From: a bacterium | GTDB lineage: Bacteria; RBG-13-66-14; B26-G2; WVWN01 | Assembly: GCA_035529855.1 (NCBI GenBank) | Contig: DATKVX010000011.1 | Span: 1 to 53,139 of the forward strand | Length of the DNA stretch: 53,139 nt | Direction of reading: 5' to 3' | In this document: one piece after another, positions 7,643 through 15,947 of the stretch | How positions within the stretch are numbered: position 1 is the first letter of the stretch | Layout of the letters: the number at the start of each line of letters is the position of its first letter | Notes under the pieces: generated by a model | Databases searched by the model: none | What the model saw: the letters and a program-made list of their open reading frames with translations, nothing else | Told to the model about the DNA's origin: nothing | Position numbers and translations under genes: made by a program

Positions 7643-8299
7643 ATGCGGCGTTTGACGGTGATATTTTTAATGGCTATGACCTCGGCCGGCGCGGGGGCGT
7701 CCGCGGACGCGGACCTTCCGGGCCGCATCTCTTTCGGCTTCAACGTCGGCGGCTGCCACAGCGCGAACGACCACGAGCTCTGGTCGGGGAGCGGAGCGGG
7801 GTACGCGTACTTCGGCGAGGTGGCGTACGAGCCGGCGAGCTGGCTCGTCGCACCCGAGCTGCAGTGGGGTTATACCTACGCCTCCGGCGACGCGCCGGCC
7901 CGGGAAGGGGAGGAGTATCCCGTCCCCCCTACGGAGTTGAAGGGTGAAGGTGACACCTTTTTAATGGGCGGCCGCGCGCGGGTTCCGCTGTGGCGGATGA
8001 GGCTCCGGCCTTACGCCGGCGGCGGCGCGGTTTGGACGAACTACCACCGCATCGTAATGGATAATTCCGACGTACTTTCGGATAAAGGGAGCTTCGGCAC
8101 CGGCTGGGCGGCGCTCGCCGGTTTGGAGTTCTTCCCGGACCCGGCGACCGGCTTCTCTTTGGTCGTGGAGTACCGGTACGCGTCGACCCGCCAGGAATGG
8201 CGGGAGCCCGTCAGGTCGTGGAATAAAGGCGCCTTCGACCCCAAGTTCAACCTGACGGAGAAGCTGGTTACGCTGGGGGTCAAGGTATACACATTATGA
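7643..8299 (+). CDS. Exported outer-membrane beta-barrel-like protein
   Basis: 218 aa. It has an N-terminal signal peptide (MRRLTVIFLMAMTSAGAGASA), then a beta-rich mature domain with repeated amphipathic strands (AYFGEVAYEP, FSLVVEYRYA) and a last strand VTLGVKVYTL. This is the OmpW/OmpX-like or generic porin-like pattern, but no family can be named with confidence. An RBS-like AGGGGG lies before the ATG. It is similar in size and style to the upstream gene (glycine-rich, conserved GDAP segment in both: WSRGDAPEW and YASGDAPARE), so the two may be diverged tandem duplicates. Confidence 0.65.
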   Translation: MRRLTVIFLMAMTSAGAGASADADLPGRISFGFNVGGCHSANDHELWSGSGAGYAYFGEVAYEPASWLVAPELQWGYTYASGDAPAREGEEYPVPPTELKGEGDTFLMGGRARVPLWRMRLRPYAGGGAVWTNYHRIVMDNSDVLSDKGSFGTGWAALAGLEFFPDPATGFSLVVEYRYASTRQEWREPVRSWNKGAFDPKFNLTEKLVTLGVKVYTL

Positions 8300-8306
8300 A
8301 CGGGGG

Positions 8307-9770
8307 ATGATGATGGCCGAAGAATGGCAAGGACCGCTGGAGAAGGTTGACGCGTGGCGTTGGCGGCTGCCGAAATCGTACGACGGCCGCATGCGCGTCG
8401 ACGGCATGATATACGCCGACGAAAAAATGCTGGGGCACTTGCGGATGGACAAGACGCCGCAGCAGGTGGCGAACGTCGCCGCGCTGCCGGGCATAGTCGG
8501 TTACTCGCTCGCCATGCCGGATATCCACTGGGGGTACGGCTTCCCCATCGGTGGCGTGGCGGCGACGCGCGAGCGCGACGGCGTCGTCTCGCCGGGGGGC
8601 GTGGGCTACGACATCAACTGCGGCGTCCGCCTTATGAGCACGTCGCTTACCGTCGACGACGTACGGGGCAAGGTCCGCGGGCTGCTGCAGGGCCTGTACG
8701 ACGCCATACCGTGCGGCATCGGCACCAAGAGCAAGCTCCGGCTGAGCGAGGCCGAACTCAAAAGGGCGCTGCGGGACGGCGCGCGGTGGGCCGTGGCGCA
8801 GGGCTTCGGCGACGCGGCCGACCTCGAGCGCACCGAGGCCGGCGGCTCGCTCCCCGACGCGGACCCCGGCGCGCTGTCGGCGCGGGCGTTGGAACGCGGC
8901 CGGCCGCAGCTCGGGACGTTGGGGGCCGGCAACCACTTCATCGAGATCGGTCGGGTGGCGGAGCTCTTCGACGAGGGCGCCGCGCGAGCCTTCGGCCTCG
9001 AGCCCGACGGCGTCACGCTTATGATTCACTCCGGCTCCCGCGGCCTCGGCTACCAGGTGTGCGACGATTGGGTCAAAGTAATGCGCAGCGCGATGGGCCG
9101 CTATAAGATATCGGTTCCGGACCAGCAGCTGGCGTGCGCGCCCATAAACTCGGACGAGGGCCGGGGCTACCTGGGCGCGATGAACGCCGCGGCCAACTAT
9201 GCCTGGGCCAACCGACAGATAATGATGTACTGGGCCGAGGAGGTCTTCGTTAAAGTACTGGGCGCCTCTCCGCGCGGGCTGGGGATGAACCTGGTGTACG
9301 ACGTGGCGCACAACATCGCCAAGTTCGAGACCCACGACGTCGACGGCCGGCGCGAGGAGTTGCTCGTCCACCGCAAGGGCGCCACCCGCGCCTTCGGCCC
9401 GGGCCAAGCCGAGCTGGCCGACGTGTACCGGGACCTGGGCCAACCGGTTATCATCCCGGGGGATATGGGCACCGAGTCGTTCGTCTTGCTGGGCACCGCG
9501 CGCGCGATGGCCGAGACCTGGGGCTCGACCTGCCACGGCGCGGGCCGCGTAATGAGCCGCAAGGAGGCGACGAGGCGGGCCAAGGGCCGCTCCATCTCGC
9601 GCGAGCTGGAGGACCGCGGCGTCGAGGTCGTGTGCCGCTCGCCCAAGACGCTGGCCGAGGAGATGAGCGACGCCTACAAGGACGTGAGCGACGTAGTCAA
9701 CGTCGTGACCAACGCCGGCATTTCGAAGGCGGTGGCGCGCCTCGAGCCGTTGGGGGTCATCAAGGGGTAG
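8307..9770 (+). CDS. rtcB: RNA-splicing ligase RtcB
   Basis: 487 aa, the usual length. RtcB joins 2',3'-cyclic phosphate (or 3'-phosphate) and 5'-hydroxyl RNA ends using GTP and Mn2+, in tRNA splicing or RNA repair. Visible motifs are GGVGYDINCGVRLM (metal-binding Cys), AGNHFIEIG, HSGSRGLGYQV (His metal ligand), MGTESFVL, and near the C-terminus the catalytic guanylylated-His region STCHGAGRVMSR. All are intact. No archease gene is adjacent. It sits 7 bases after the upstream exported-protein gene and is probably co-transcribed with it. Confidence 0.95.
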   Translation: MMMAEEWQGPLEKVDAWRWRLPKSYDGRMRVDGMIYADEKMLGHLRMDKTPQQVANVAALPGIVGYSLAMPDIHWGYGFPIGGVAATRERDGVVSPGGVGYDINCGVRLMSTSLTVDDVRGKVRGLLQGLYDAIPCGIGTKSKLRLSEAELKRALRDGARWAVAQGFGDAADLERTEAGGSLPDADPGALSARALERGRPQLGTLGAGNHFIEIGRVAELFDEGAARAFGLEPDGVTLMIHSGSRGLGYQVCDDWVKVMRSAMGRYKISVPDQQLACAPINSDEGRGYLGAMNAAANYAWANRQIMMYWAEEVFVKVLGASPRGLGMNLVYDVAHNIAKFETHDVDGRREELLVHRKGATRAFGPGQAELADVYRDLGQPVIIPGDMGTESFVLLGTARAMAETWGSTCHGAGRVMSRKEATRRAKGRSISRELEDRGVEVVCRSPKTLAEEMSDAYKDVSDVVNVVTNAGISKAVARLEPLGVIKG

Positions 9771-9782
9771 CGGCCTAAGGCG

Positions 9783-9833
9783 ACGGCTCCCGGGATACGT
9801 TTCGGGACGTTCGGGGCGAAGCCGTTTTTGCCG
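9783..9833 (+). terminator. Possible weak terminator after rtcB
   Basis: ACGGCT near 9783 can pair with AGCCGT followed by TTTT near 9825-9833, with a long loop between. It is suggestive only. Confidence 0.3.
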
Positions 9834-9874
9834 GCCTTCGTGGGGCGTTTGGGGGTCGGACGCCGAAAAAAACC

Positions 9875-9903
9875 TTGACATTTGAAACCGGTTCTTTTAA
9901 AAT
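9875..9903 (+). promoter_or_regulatory. Consensus sigma70 promoter of the hydrogenase operon
   Basis: TTGACA at 9875-9880, a spacer of exactly 17, then TAAAAT at 9898-9903. Transcription should start near 9910, which leaves an AT-rich leader of about 110 nt before the first gene. A longer reading of the DRTGG gene from the TTG at 9875 would start on the -35 box itself and is therefore wrong. The next strong terminator on this strand is at 20.7 kb, so the operon is about 10.8 kb long. Confidence 0.8.
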
Positions 9904-10021
9904 CACGTTCCGTTTATTTCACCTTCTTAATGGCGCGGATTTAACCTTAGCGCGATTAGTTTTTAGGCGGGTTTGTGAAAAACGTAGCAAATTACTAAAG
10001 CTCCCGGGCGGAGTATCCCCT

Positions 10022-10396
10022 TTGGCCGTAAGGATACGCGATATTGCAGAAAAGCTCGGCGCCGAAGTCTTGACCGGCGAAGACGGCTTGGACCGCGACG
10101 TCGGCGTCGTGATATCCTCGGACCTCGTCAGCGACATCCTCTGCTGTAGGGACGTCGAGGCGTTTCTTATCACCGGCCTGGCGAAGATCCAGATATTACG
10201 CGCCGCGGACATGATCGACCTTATCGGTATTTGCTTCGTGCGCGGTAAGGCGCCGGAGGCGGAAGTCGTCGATTACGCCCGCGAGATCGGCCTTCCGGTG
10301 ATACTTACGCCCAAGACGATGTACGAGTCGTGCGGCTTGGTCTACCAACTCGGCGCGAAGAGCGGGGCGTATATCCCACCCGGCAGAGGGGAATAG
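10022..10396 (+). CDS. DRTGG-domain regulatory protein
   Basis: 124 aa from the TTG at 10022, preceded by GGGCGGAG eight bases upstream. I chose this start because upstream codons overlap the promoter leader. The sequence fits the stand-alone DRTGG domain: IRDIAEKLGAEVLTGEDGLDR, then VISSDLVSDIL and the C-terminal LPVILTPKTMYESCGLVYQL. Such small DRTGG proteins are known from hydrogenase (Hyd) operons of anaerobes, beside an RsbW-like ATPase and NuoE/NuoF genes, where they are thought to be regulatory. It is the first gene of the operon and lies 9 bases before the ATPase gene. Ligand unknown. Confidence 0.75.
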   Translation: MAVRIRDIAEKLGAEVLTGEDGLDRDVGVVISSDLVSDILCCRDVEAFLITGLAKIQILRAADMIDLIGICFVRGKAPEAEVVDYAREIGLPVILTPKTMYESCGLVYQLGAKSGAYIPPGRGE

Positions 10397-10405
10397 CGGC
10401 GCGCG

Positions 10406-10906
10406 ATGACCGGCGCCGATTTTATCTGGACCCGGGAGGGAATAGACTTCGACAAGGTCAGAGGTTGCGCGGGGGTGGCGGCCGACGAGGCCATCGAGAC
10501 CGAAAAAAGGATAATGGGGGGCGACTTCGCCACCGCCGGGGCCGGCGCCATCCAGATAAAGCGGCTGATAAAGAAATTGGCCATATCGCCCCAGGTGGTC
10601 CGGCGCGCGGCGATAGCGTGCTTCGAGGCCGAGGTCAACGTTACGGTCTACGCCAGGGAGGGTAACATAAAGGCGCGCGTAACGCCGCTGTGCATATACG
10701 TGGTCGTCGAAGACCGGGGCCCGGGGATACCGGATATCGAACAAGCGATGCAACCTGGTTGGACCACCGCCACCCCCGAAGTTCGCGAGATGGGCTTCGG
10801 CGCCGGCTTGGGCCTTCCCAACATACGGGGTAACGTCGATTTTTTAAAGATAACGTCGAAGGTGGGCGAGGGCACGGTATTAGAGTTTGCCATCTTGCTG
10901 AGCTGA
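10406..10906 (+). CDS. Anti-sigma-factor-like / GHKL ATPase
   Basis: 166 aa. The C-terminal two thirds form a GHKL (histidine-kinase-type) ATPase: the N-box helix has EAEVN, the G1 box is VEDRGPGIPD and the G2 box is GFGAGLGLPNI. There is no phospho-acceptor His or transmembrane sensor, so it resembles RsbW/RsbT-type serine kinases or anti-sigma factors. Its position after a DRTGG gene and before Hdr/Nuo/Mvh genes matches regulator pairs found in clostridial and Thermotoga-type hydrogenase operons. I infer a role in sensing or controlling expression or activity of the complex. ATG start, 9 bases after the DRTGG stop. Confidence 0.75.
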   Translation: MTGADFIWTREGIDFDKVRGCAGVAADEAIETEKRIMGGDFATAGAGAIQIKRLIKKLAISPQVVRRAAIACFEAEVNVTVYAREGNIKARVTPLCIYVVVEDRGPGIPDIEQAMQPGWTTATPEVREMGFGAGLGLPNIRGNVDFLKITSKVGEGTVLEFAILLS

Positions 10907-10914
10907 AGTTCAAC

Positions 10915-11052
10915 GTGAGAGTTCTAAAGCGCCACGGCGGTTCCGACATCTTTGCAGCTAAGCTCCTTCGTCGTGGCTTAAGAAAAAGCTGCGCAAATCC
11001 CAAAATTTCGGAGCTTACCGAACCGTCTAAGGAGGCCTTATGGCCGAGGTAG
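10915..11052 (+). CDS. Small ORF, ATP-cone-like (uncertain)
   Basis: 45 codons from a GTG, filling the gap between the ATPase gene and hdrC and overlapping the hdrC start by 13 bases. The peptide reads VRVLKRHGGSDIF then AAKLLRRGLRKSC. This resembles the start of an ATP-cone domain as in NrdR or NrdD (V.KRDG...F...KLLRGLRKAC). Codon use is less GC-rich at third positions than in the neighbours. There is no good Shine-Dalgarno and only half an ATP-cone, so it may be a relic or chance. The evidence is a visual motif match only. Confidence 0.3.
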   Translation: MRVLKRHGGSDIFAAKLLRRGLRKSCANPKISELTEPSKEALWPR

Positions 11053-11630
11053 GCAAAGCTATTTGGCGCGAGACGCCCGACCTGGGCTTCTTGAACGAGA
11101 TCCTCGCTATGCCGGGGGGCGAGGCGGTGGCGGCGTGCATCCAGTGCGGCACGTGCTCCGGGACTTGCCCCACCGCCCGCGACATGGATTATACGCCGCG
11201 CGAGGTGATGGCCCTCACCCGCGCCGGTTACCGCGACCGCGTCCTGGGCAGCAACATGATCTGGATGTGCGCCTCCTGTTACTCCTGCTACGTCAAGTGC
11301 CCCAAAGAGATCAAGCTGACCGATTTCTTCTACAAGTTAAAACAGATGGCCATGCGCGAGCGGTACGAGAACCCGGCGTCGAAGCGGGCCCGGGCGCTGG
11401 CGAAGAATTTCGCGGGCGTCGTCCGCTGGCTGGGCCGCAGCAACGAGATGTGGCTCTTGATGAGGTACTTCCTGGCCACCAACATCTTCGGCGCGTTCAA
11501 ATACGCCGGGATGGGTTTGAGCCTCCTCACGACCGGCCGGCTCGAGGTGTTCCCCAAGAAATCCAAGAGCGCGAGCGACGTTAGAAAGATAATAGCGAGG
11601 TCGCGCGAAGAGGCGGCGATGCGGCCATGA
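11040..11630 (+). CDS. hdrC: Heterodisulfide reductase-like subunit C
   Basis: 196 aa with two [4Fe-4S] motifs, CIQCGTCSGTCP (residues ~33-44) and CASCYSCYVKCP (~78-89), as in HdrC. HdrC passes electrons from HdrA to the catalytic HdrB. It has a good AAGGAGG ribosome site. The stop overlaps the hdrB start by four bases, so the two are translationally coupled as is usual for hdrCB. The C-terminal ~100 residues are helical and positively charged, without a membrane anchor of the HdrE kind, so the complex should be cytoplasmic. Confidence 0.9.
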   Translation: MAEVGKAIWRETPDLGFLNEILAMPGGEAVAACIQCGTCSGTCPTARDMDYTPREVMALTRAGYRDRVLGSNMIWMCASCYSCYVKCPKEIKLTDFFYKLKQMAMRERYENPASKRARALAKNFAGVVRWLGRSNEMWLLMRYFLATNIFGAFKYAGMGLSLLTTGRLEVFPKKSKSASDVRKIIARSREEAAMRP

Positions 11631-12514
11631 CGACGTACGCGTACTACCCCGGGTGTTCTATCGAAGCGACGGCGAAACCCTACGGCCGGTCGATAGAGGC
11701 CACGGCGCCGGCGCTGGGGTTGGATTTGAGAGAGGTCGAGGACTGGAATTGCTGCGGCGCTACGGCCTATATGTCCTACGACCACGTCGAGGCCTTCTCC
11801 GTCGCGAGCCGCAACCTGGCGATAGCGGAAAAGATGTCGTCCTCGTCCAACGGCGCGGTCGAGGTCGTCGCGCCGTGCAGCGCGTGCTTCGCGGTCCTCA
11901 ACAACGCCGTGCACTACATGGCCGAGGACCCGAAGTTGTTCGGCGTCGTCAACGACGCGCTGGCCGCCGCCGACCTTCGCTACGAGGGCAAGGTCCGCGT
12001 CCGCCACTTACTCGACGTCTACATCAACGACGTACCGGAGGAAGTCCTCAAGGCCAAGATTATCCGCGATTTGGCGATGGTGCGGCTCGCGCCTTATTAC
12101 GGTTGCCAGATCGTCCGGCCCAAGAACGAATTCGACGACTACGACCAACCCACGAAGTTCGACGACTACCTGAAGCTGTTGGGCGCCCAGGTGGCGTATT
12201 ACCCGGTGAAGGCCAAGTGCTGCGCCGGGACCTTCATAACTACCCAACCCGAGATCGCGGCGCGCATGGTCGGCCTGCTGCTCAAGACCGCCCAGGAGCA
12301 CGGCGCCGACGGGATCGTGACCTGCTGTCCCCTCTGCCAGTTCAACCTCGACAACTTCCAGAAGGAAGCCGGCGATTACTACGGCGAGGAGTTCAACATC
12401 CCCGTCTTATATTTTACGCAAATCGTGGGGCTCGCGCTGGGCGTCCCGCCCGGCGAGCTCGACATCGATAACCACAGGGTATCCGCTGACGCCTTGTTGG
12501 CAAAGATAGTCTGA
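11627..12514 (+). CDS. hdrB: Heterodisulfide reductase-like subunit B
   Basis: 295 aa with two CCG (cysteine-rich) domains. Domain one has YYPGCSIEAT, WNCCGATAY and APCSACF. Domain two has YYGCQIV, KCCAGTF and CCPLCQFNLD. In methanogen HdrB these ligate two noncubane [4Fe-4S] clusters that split CoM-S-S-CoB. The second CCG reads CCAG, not CCGG, but the cysteines are all there. The natural substrate here is unknown: a bacterium without CoM/CoB would use another disulfide, persulfide or protein thiol. Its co-transcription with NAD-linked and H2-linked subunits shows it is one branch of the complex. Confidence 0.9.
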   Translation: MTTYAYYPGCSIEATAKPYGRSIEATAPALGLDLREVEDWNCCGATAYMSYDHVEAFSVASRNLAIAEKMSSSSNGAVEVVAPCSACFAVLNNAVHYMAEDPKLFGVVNDALAAADLRYEGKVRVRHLLDVYINDVPEEVLKAKIIRDLAMVRLAPYYGCQIVRPKNEFDDYDQPTKFDDYLKLLGAQVAYYPVKAKCCAGTFITTQPEIAARMVGLLLKTAQEHGADGIVTCCPLCQFNLDNFQKEAGDYYGEEFNIPVLYFTQIVGLALGVPPGELDIDNHRVSADALLAKIV

Positions 12515-12527
12515 GCCGGAGGTAACG

Positions 12528-13433
12528 ATGGTAGCGGAAGAAGAACCCAAAACCGGCGAAGAGGAAGAACCGAGAACCGGCGTCTACGTCTGTCACTGCG
12601 GCCACAACATCCTGGGTATGGTCGACGTGCCGGCGGTGGTGGAGGACGCGGTGAAGTTGCCCGGCGTCGTCGTAGCGCGCGAATACCAGTTCATGTGTTC
12701 CGACCCCGGCCAGGAGCTTATAAAAAAAGACATCCGCGAGCTGGGCCTCAACCGCGTCGTCGTGGCCTCCTGCTCGCCCTTGATGCACGAGCGGACGTTC
12801 CGGCGCACGTGCGCCGAGGCGGGTCTTAACCCGTACCTGTTCGCGATGGCCAACATCCGCGAACACGTCTCGTGGGTTTCGGAGGACCGCGAGCTGGCCA
12901 CCGACAAGGCGAAGCAGCTCATCCACGGCGAGGTGCGGCGGGTAGCGCTGCAGGAGGCGCTGACCCCCACGGTGGTGGAGGTTACGCCCGCGGCGTTGGT
13001 GGTCGGCGGCGGCATCGCCGGCATTCAGGCCGCGCTCGACATCGCCGACGCCGGCAAGAAAGTATACCTCGTCGAGCGCGAGGCCAGTATCGGCGGCCAT
13101 ATGTCGGTATTCGACAAAACCTTCCCCACGCTCGACTGCGCCGCCTGCATCCTGACGCCCAAGATGGTGGACGTCGGCGTCCACCCTAATATCGAGCTCC
13201 TCACCTATTCCGAAGTCACCAACGTGGACGGCTTCGTCGGCAACTTCAAGGTGACGGTTAAAAAGAAAGCGCGGTACGTCGACCTCGAGAAGTGCAACAG
13301 CTGCGGCGACTGTATGGAGAAATGCCCGCGCATACCGTACCCCTCCAAGCTTATCATCGCGATCGAGGGTACGACTATTAAGGCCAAGAAACTCGAGGAG
13401 AAAGAAAAGGCCCGGGCCGCGGCCGGGGAATAA
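12528..13433 (+). CDS. hdrA: N-terminal half of HdrA (split gene)
   Basis: 301 aa, about half the usual HdrA length. It holds the N-terminal cysteine domain (VYVCHCGHN, MCSDPGQ, ASCSPLMHERTF, RRTC), then the first FAD-binding Rossmann motif VVGGGIAGIQAALD (residues ~161-174) and a VEREASIGGHM segment. It ends shortly after a single ferredoxin motif, CNSCGDCMEKCP. The remaining half of HdrA (second ADP-binding motif, FAD and Fe-S region) is not missing but is encoded at 15948-17732 behind a NuoG-like domain. A good GGAGGT RBS precedes the ATG and the stop is a clean TAA, with no sign of a frameshift, so the split looks like a stable gene arrangement. HdrA is the flavin bifurcation subunit. Confidence 0.85.
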   Translation: MVAEEEPKTGEEEEPRTGVYVCHCGHNILGMVDVPAVVEDAVKLPGVVVAREYQFMCSDPGQELIKKDIRELGLNRVVVASCSPLMHERTFRRTCAEAGLNPYLFAMANIREHVSWVSEDRELATDKAKQLIHGEVRRVALQEALTPTVVEVTPAALVVGGGIAGIQAALDIADAGKKVYLVEREASIGGHMSVFDKTFPTLDCAACILTPKMVDVGVHPNIELLTYSEVTNVDGFVGNFKVTVKKKARYVDLEKCNSCGDCMEKCPRIPYPSKLIIAIEGTTIKAKKLEEKEKARAAAGE

Positions 13434-13474
13434 CGCCCCAGCCGGCCGGCGCCGCGGTTGCGGGAGGATACGAT

Positions 13475-13969
13475 ATGGCTATCGATATGGAACGGGCCGA
13501 GACGTTGGTGGAAAATTTCCGCCGGAGTGACGCCAGTTTAATCGAGCTGTTGTTGGATGTCCAGGACGAGTTCAACTACGTCCCGGAGAAGGTCCTCATT
13601 ATGGCCGCCGAAAGGCTCCACGTTCCGCTGGAGCGTATCCTCGGCCTTTCGACTTTTTACAACGCGTTTTCCGGCGCGCCGCAGGGAAGGTCTCACGTCA
13701 AGGTGTGCACCGGTACGGCGTGTATCGTCCGCGGCGCGCAGGCGATTCTGGAGAAGGTCATCGACGAGACCGGCGTGGCGCCGGGGGAGACCTCCGATGA
13801 CGGCGACGTCTCGCTCGAGAGCGTGCACTGCGTTGGCGCGTGCGCGTTAGGGCCCATCATAGTGGCGAACGAGGAATATTACGGTCACGTGACTACGACG
13901 AAGGCCGGAGAAATTATCCGGAAACTGAAAGAGGGCGCCGCGGAAGAGGAGAAGGTAACCGCAGCGTAG
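13475..13969 (+). CDS. nuoE: NuoE/HydC-like [2Fe-2S] subunit
   Basis: 164 aa, normal length. It is a thioredoxin-like [2Fe-2S] protein with ligands CTGTAC (residues ~78-83) and CVGAC (~118-122), with the N-terminal helical domain of NuoE (NYVPEKVLIMAAERL). It pairs with the NuoF-like subunit encoded next and passes electrons to or from NAD(H). It sits between the two halves of HdrA, so the NADH module is physically integrated in this operon. GGGAGGATACGAT precedes the ATG. Confidence 0.9.
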   Translation: MAIDMERAETLVENFRRSDASLIELLLDVQDEFNYVPEKVLIMAAERLHVPLERILGLSTFYNAFSGAPQGRSHVKVCTGTACIVRGAQAILEKVIDETGVAPGETSDDGDVSLESVHCVGACALGPIIVANEEYYGHVTTTKAGEIIRKLKEGAAEEEKVTAA

Positions 13970-14014
13970 GCCGAGGGTCTTACCGGAGCCTGACGGACGG
14001 CTTAGGTGGTTGAT

Positions 14015-15928
14015 ATGGCGATAGCGAATCTGAAGGACCTCCACGACGCAAAGGAAAGGGGCTTGGCCGCGCTTTACCCGGCGAAGGTGCGCATCGCCGT
14101 GGGCTCCGCCACGTGCGGTAAAGCCAACGGAGCGGACCCCGTGATGTTGGCTTTGGTCAACGCCGTGCAGCGGGAAGGCTACGACGCCGACGTCGTACCT
14201 ACCGGGTGCATAGGGTTCTGCGCGGTCGAACCGTTGGTCGACGTCTGGCGGCCGGGGCACTCGCGCGTAATCTATAAAAAGATTACCCCCTCCAAGGCCG
14301 AGAAGCTGGTAGCGGCACTCGCCGCCGGCGAAGACAAGGCTTCGTGGGCGTTATGCCGGCTCGAGTCCGAGGAATTCATTACCGACGGTACTATCAAGCC
14401 GTATGGCGTTTCGGCGGGCGACGGCGACCTTGCCGAAGTGCTTACGTACCAGGACCTCCCGTTCTTCAAGAACCAGTTGAAAATCGCGCTGCGGGATTGC
14501 GGGTTCATTAACCCGACGGAATTGGAAGAGTATATAGGCCGGGGCGGCTTCTTCGGCCTGTATAAAGCGCTCCACGATAGATCGTCCGAGGAAGTGATCG
14601 AGAACGTAACGAAATCGGGCCTCAGGGGCCGCGGCGGCGCAGGCTTTTCAACGGGTAAGAAATGGGATTATTGCCGGGCCGCGGCCGGGGACGAGAAGTA
14701 CGTCGTCTGCAACGCGGACGAGGGCGACCCGGGCGCGTACATGGACCGCAGCGTTCTGGAGGGCGACCCCTTCGCCGTCATCGAGGGGATGATTATCGGC
14801 GCGTGCGCCGTCGGCGACTGCAAGGAAGGGTATATATACGTGCGGCGCGAGTACCCCCACGCCGTCGACGTTTTGGGCGTGGCGCTCGATAAGCTGCGCG
14901 GGGCCGGCCTGCTGGGCAAGAACATCCTCGGTTCGGGTTTGGATTTCGACGTCAAGATCGCCCGCGGCGCGGGCGCTTTCGTGTGCGGCGAGGAGACGGC
15001 GCTGTTGGCCTCCATCGAGGGCGAGCGCGGTATGCCGCGGCCGCGGCCGCCGTACCCGGCGCAAAAAGGTCTCTTCGGCAAGCCGACCATAATCAATAAC
15101 GTCGAGACCTGGGCCAACGTCCCGGTCATAATGAACCGCGGCGGCGATTGGTTCGCGGGCATCGGCACGGAGAACAGCAAGGGCACCAAGGTCTTCTCGC
15201 TGGTCGGCAACGTCAACAACACCGGCCTGGTCGAAGTGCCGATGGGCATTACGCTACGCGAGGTCGTCTTCGACGTCGGCGGCGGGATACCGCGTCGGCG
15301 CGAGTTTAAGGCCGTGCAAACGGGCGGGCCGTCCGGCGGGTGTATTCCCGGGGACAACCTCGACCTCAAGATAGACTTCGACGCCTTGACCACGGCCGGT
15401 TCGATGATGGGCTCGGGCGGTATGGTGGTCATGGACAACGACACCTGCATGGTCGAGGTCGCCCGGTACTTCCTCGACTTTTTGCAGGAGGAGTCCTGCG
15501 GGAAATGCACGCCCTGCCGCGAGGGCGTGAAGCAGATGCACGACATCTGCAAGCGGATAACGAAGGGCGAAGGCCGGGAGGGCGACGTTGAGCTCCTGGA
15601 GGAGCTGGGCCGGACCGTCAAGGAGACGGCGCTCTGCGGCCTGGGCACCACCGCCCCCAACCCGCTGCTCTCGACGATACGGTTCTTCCGCGACGAGTAC
15701 GAGGCCCACATACGCGACAAGAAGTGCCCCGCGGGAATATGCAAAGCGCTCATTACGTACTCGATATTGGAGGATAAATGCACCGGGTGCGGCGCGTGCG
15801 CCAAAGTGTGTTCCGAGGGCGCCATTACCGGGGCGAAAGACCAGCCCCACGTCCTCGACGCCGCCAAGTGCATCAAGTGCGCGGCCTGTTACGACGTATG
15901 TAACCAGGACGCCATAGTCCGCCGTTAA
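14015..15928 (+). CDS. nuoF: NuoF/HydB-like NADH-binding flavoprotein
   Basis: 637 aa from the ATG at 14015 (a GTG at 14006 is also possible). It has four parts. An N-terminal thioredoxin-like [2Fe-2S] domain carries TCGKANG and GCIGFCAVEP. The NuoF core has the FMN/NADH motifs GRGGAGFSTGKKW and CNADEGDPGAYMDR. A [4Fe-4S] motif, ESCGKCTPCREG, follows. The C-terminal ferredoxin pair is CTGCGACAKVCSEGA and CIKCAACYDVCNQDA. This is the HydB/HndC layout of electron-bifurcating hydrogenases, larger than respiratory NuoF. It should provide the NAD(P)+ site. The [FeFe] HydA partner is absent; the operon instead supplies a [NiFe] hydrogenase module. Confidence 0.92.
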   Translation: MAIANLKDLHDAKERGLAALYPAKVRIAVGSATCGKANGADPVMLALVNAVQREGYDADVVPTGCIGFCAVEPLVDVWRPGHSRVIYKKITPSKAEKLVAALAAGEDKASWALCRLESEEFITDGTIKPYGVSAGDGDLAEVLTYQDLPFFKNQLKIALRDCGFINPTELEEYIGRGGFFGLYKALHDRSSEEVIENVTKSGLRGRGGAGFSTGKKWDYCRAAAGDEKYVVCNADEGDPGAYMDRSVLEGDPFAVIEGMIIGACAVGDCKEGYIYVRREYPHAVDVLGVALDKLRGAGLLGKNILGSGLDFDVKIARGAGAFVCGEETALLASIEGERGMPRPRPPYPAQKGLFGKPTIINNVETWANVPVIMNRGGDWFAGIGTENSKGTKVFSLVGNVNNTGLVEVPMGITLREVVFDVGGGIPRRREFKAVQTGGPSGGCIPGDNLDLKIDFDALTTAGSMMGSGGMVVMDNDTCMVEVARYFLDFLQEESCGKCTPCREGVKQMHDICKRITKGEGREGDVELLEELGRTVKETALCGLGTTAPNPLLSTIRFFRDEYEAHIRDKKCPAGICKALITYSILEDKCTGCGACAKVCSEGAITGAKDQPHVLDAAKCIKCAACYDVCNQDAIVRR

Positions 15929-15947
15929 TGGCAAAAGGAGTCGGTCC

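Noticed and set aside
9875-10021. N-terminal extension of the DRTGG protein from the TTG at 9875
   Set aside because: That TTG is the -35 box of a consensus promoter and the extension has no domain similarity.
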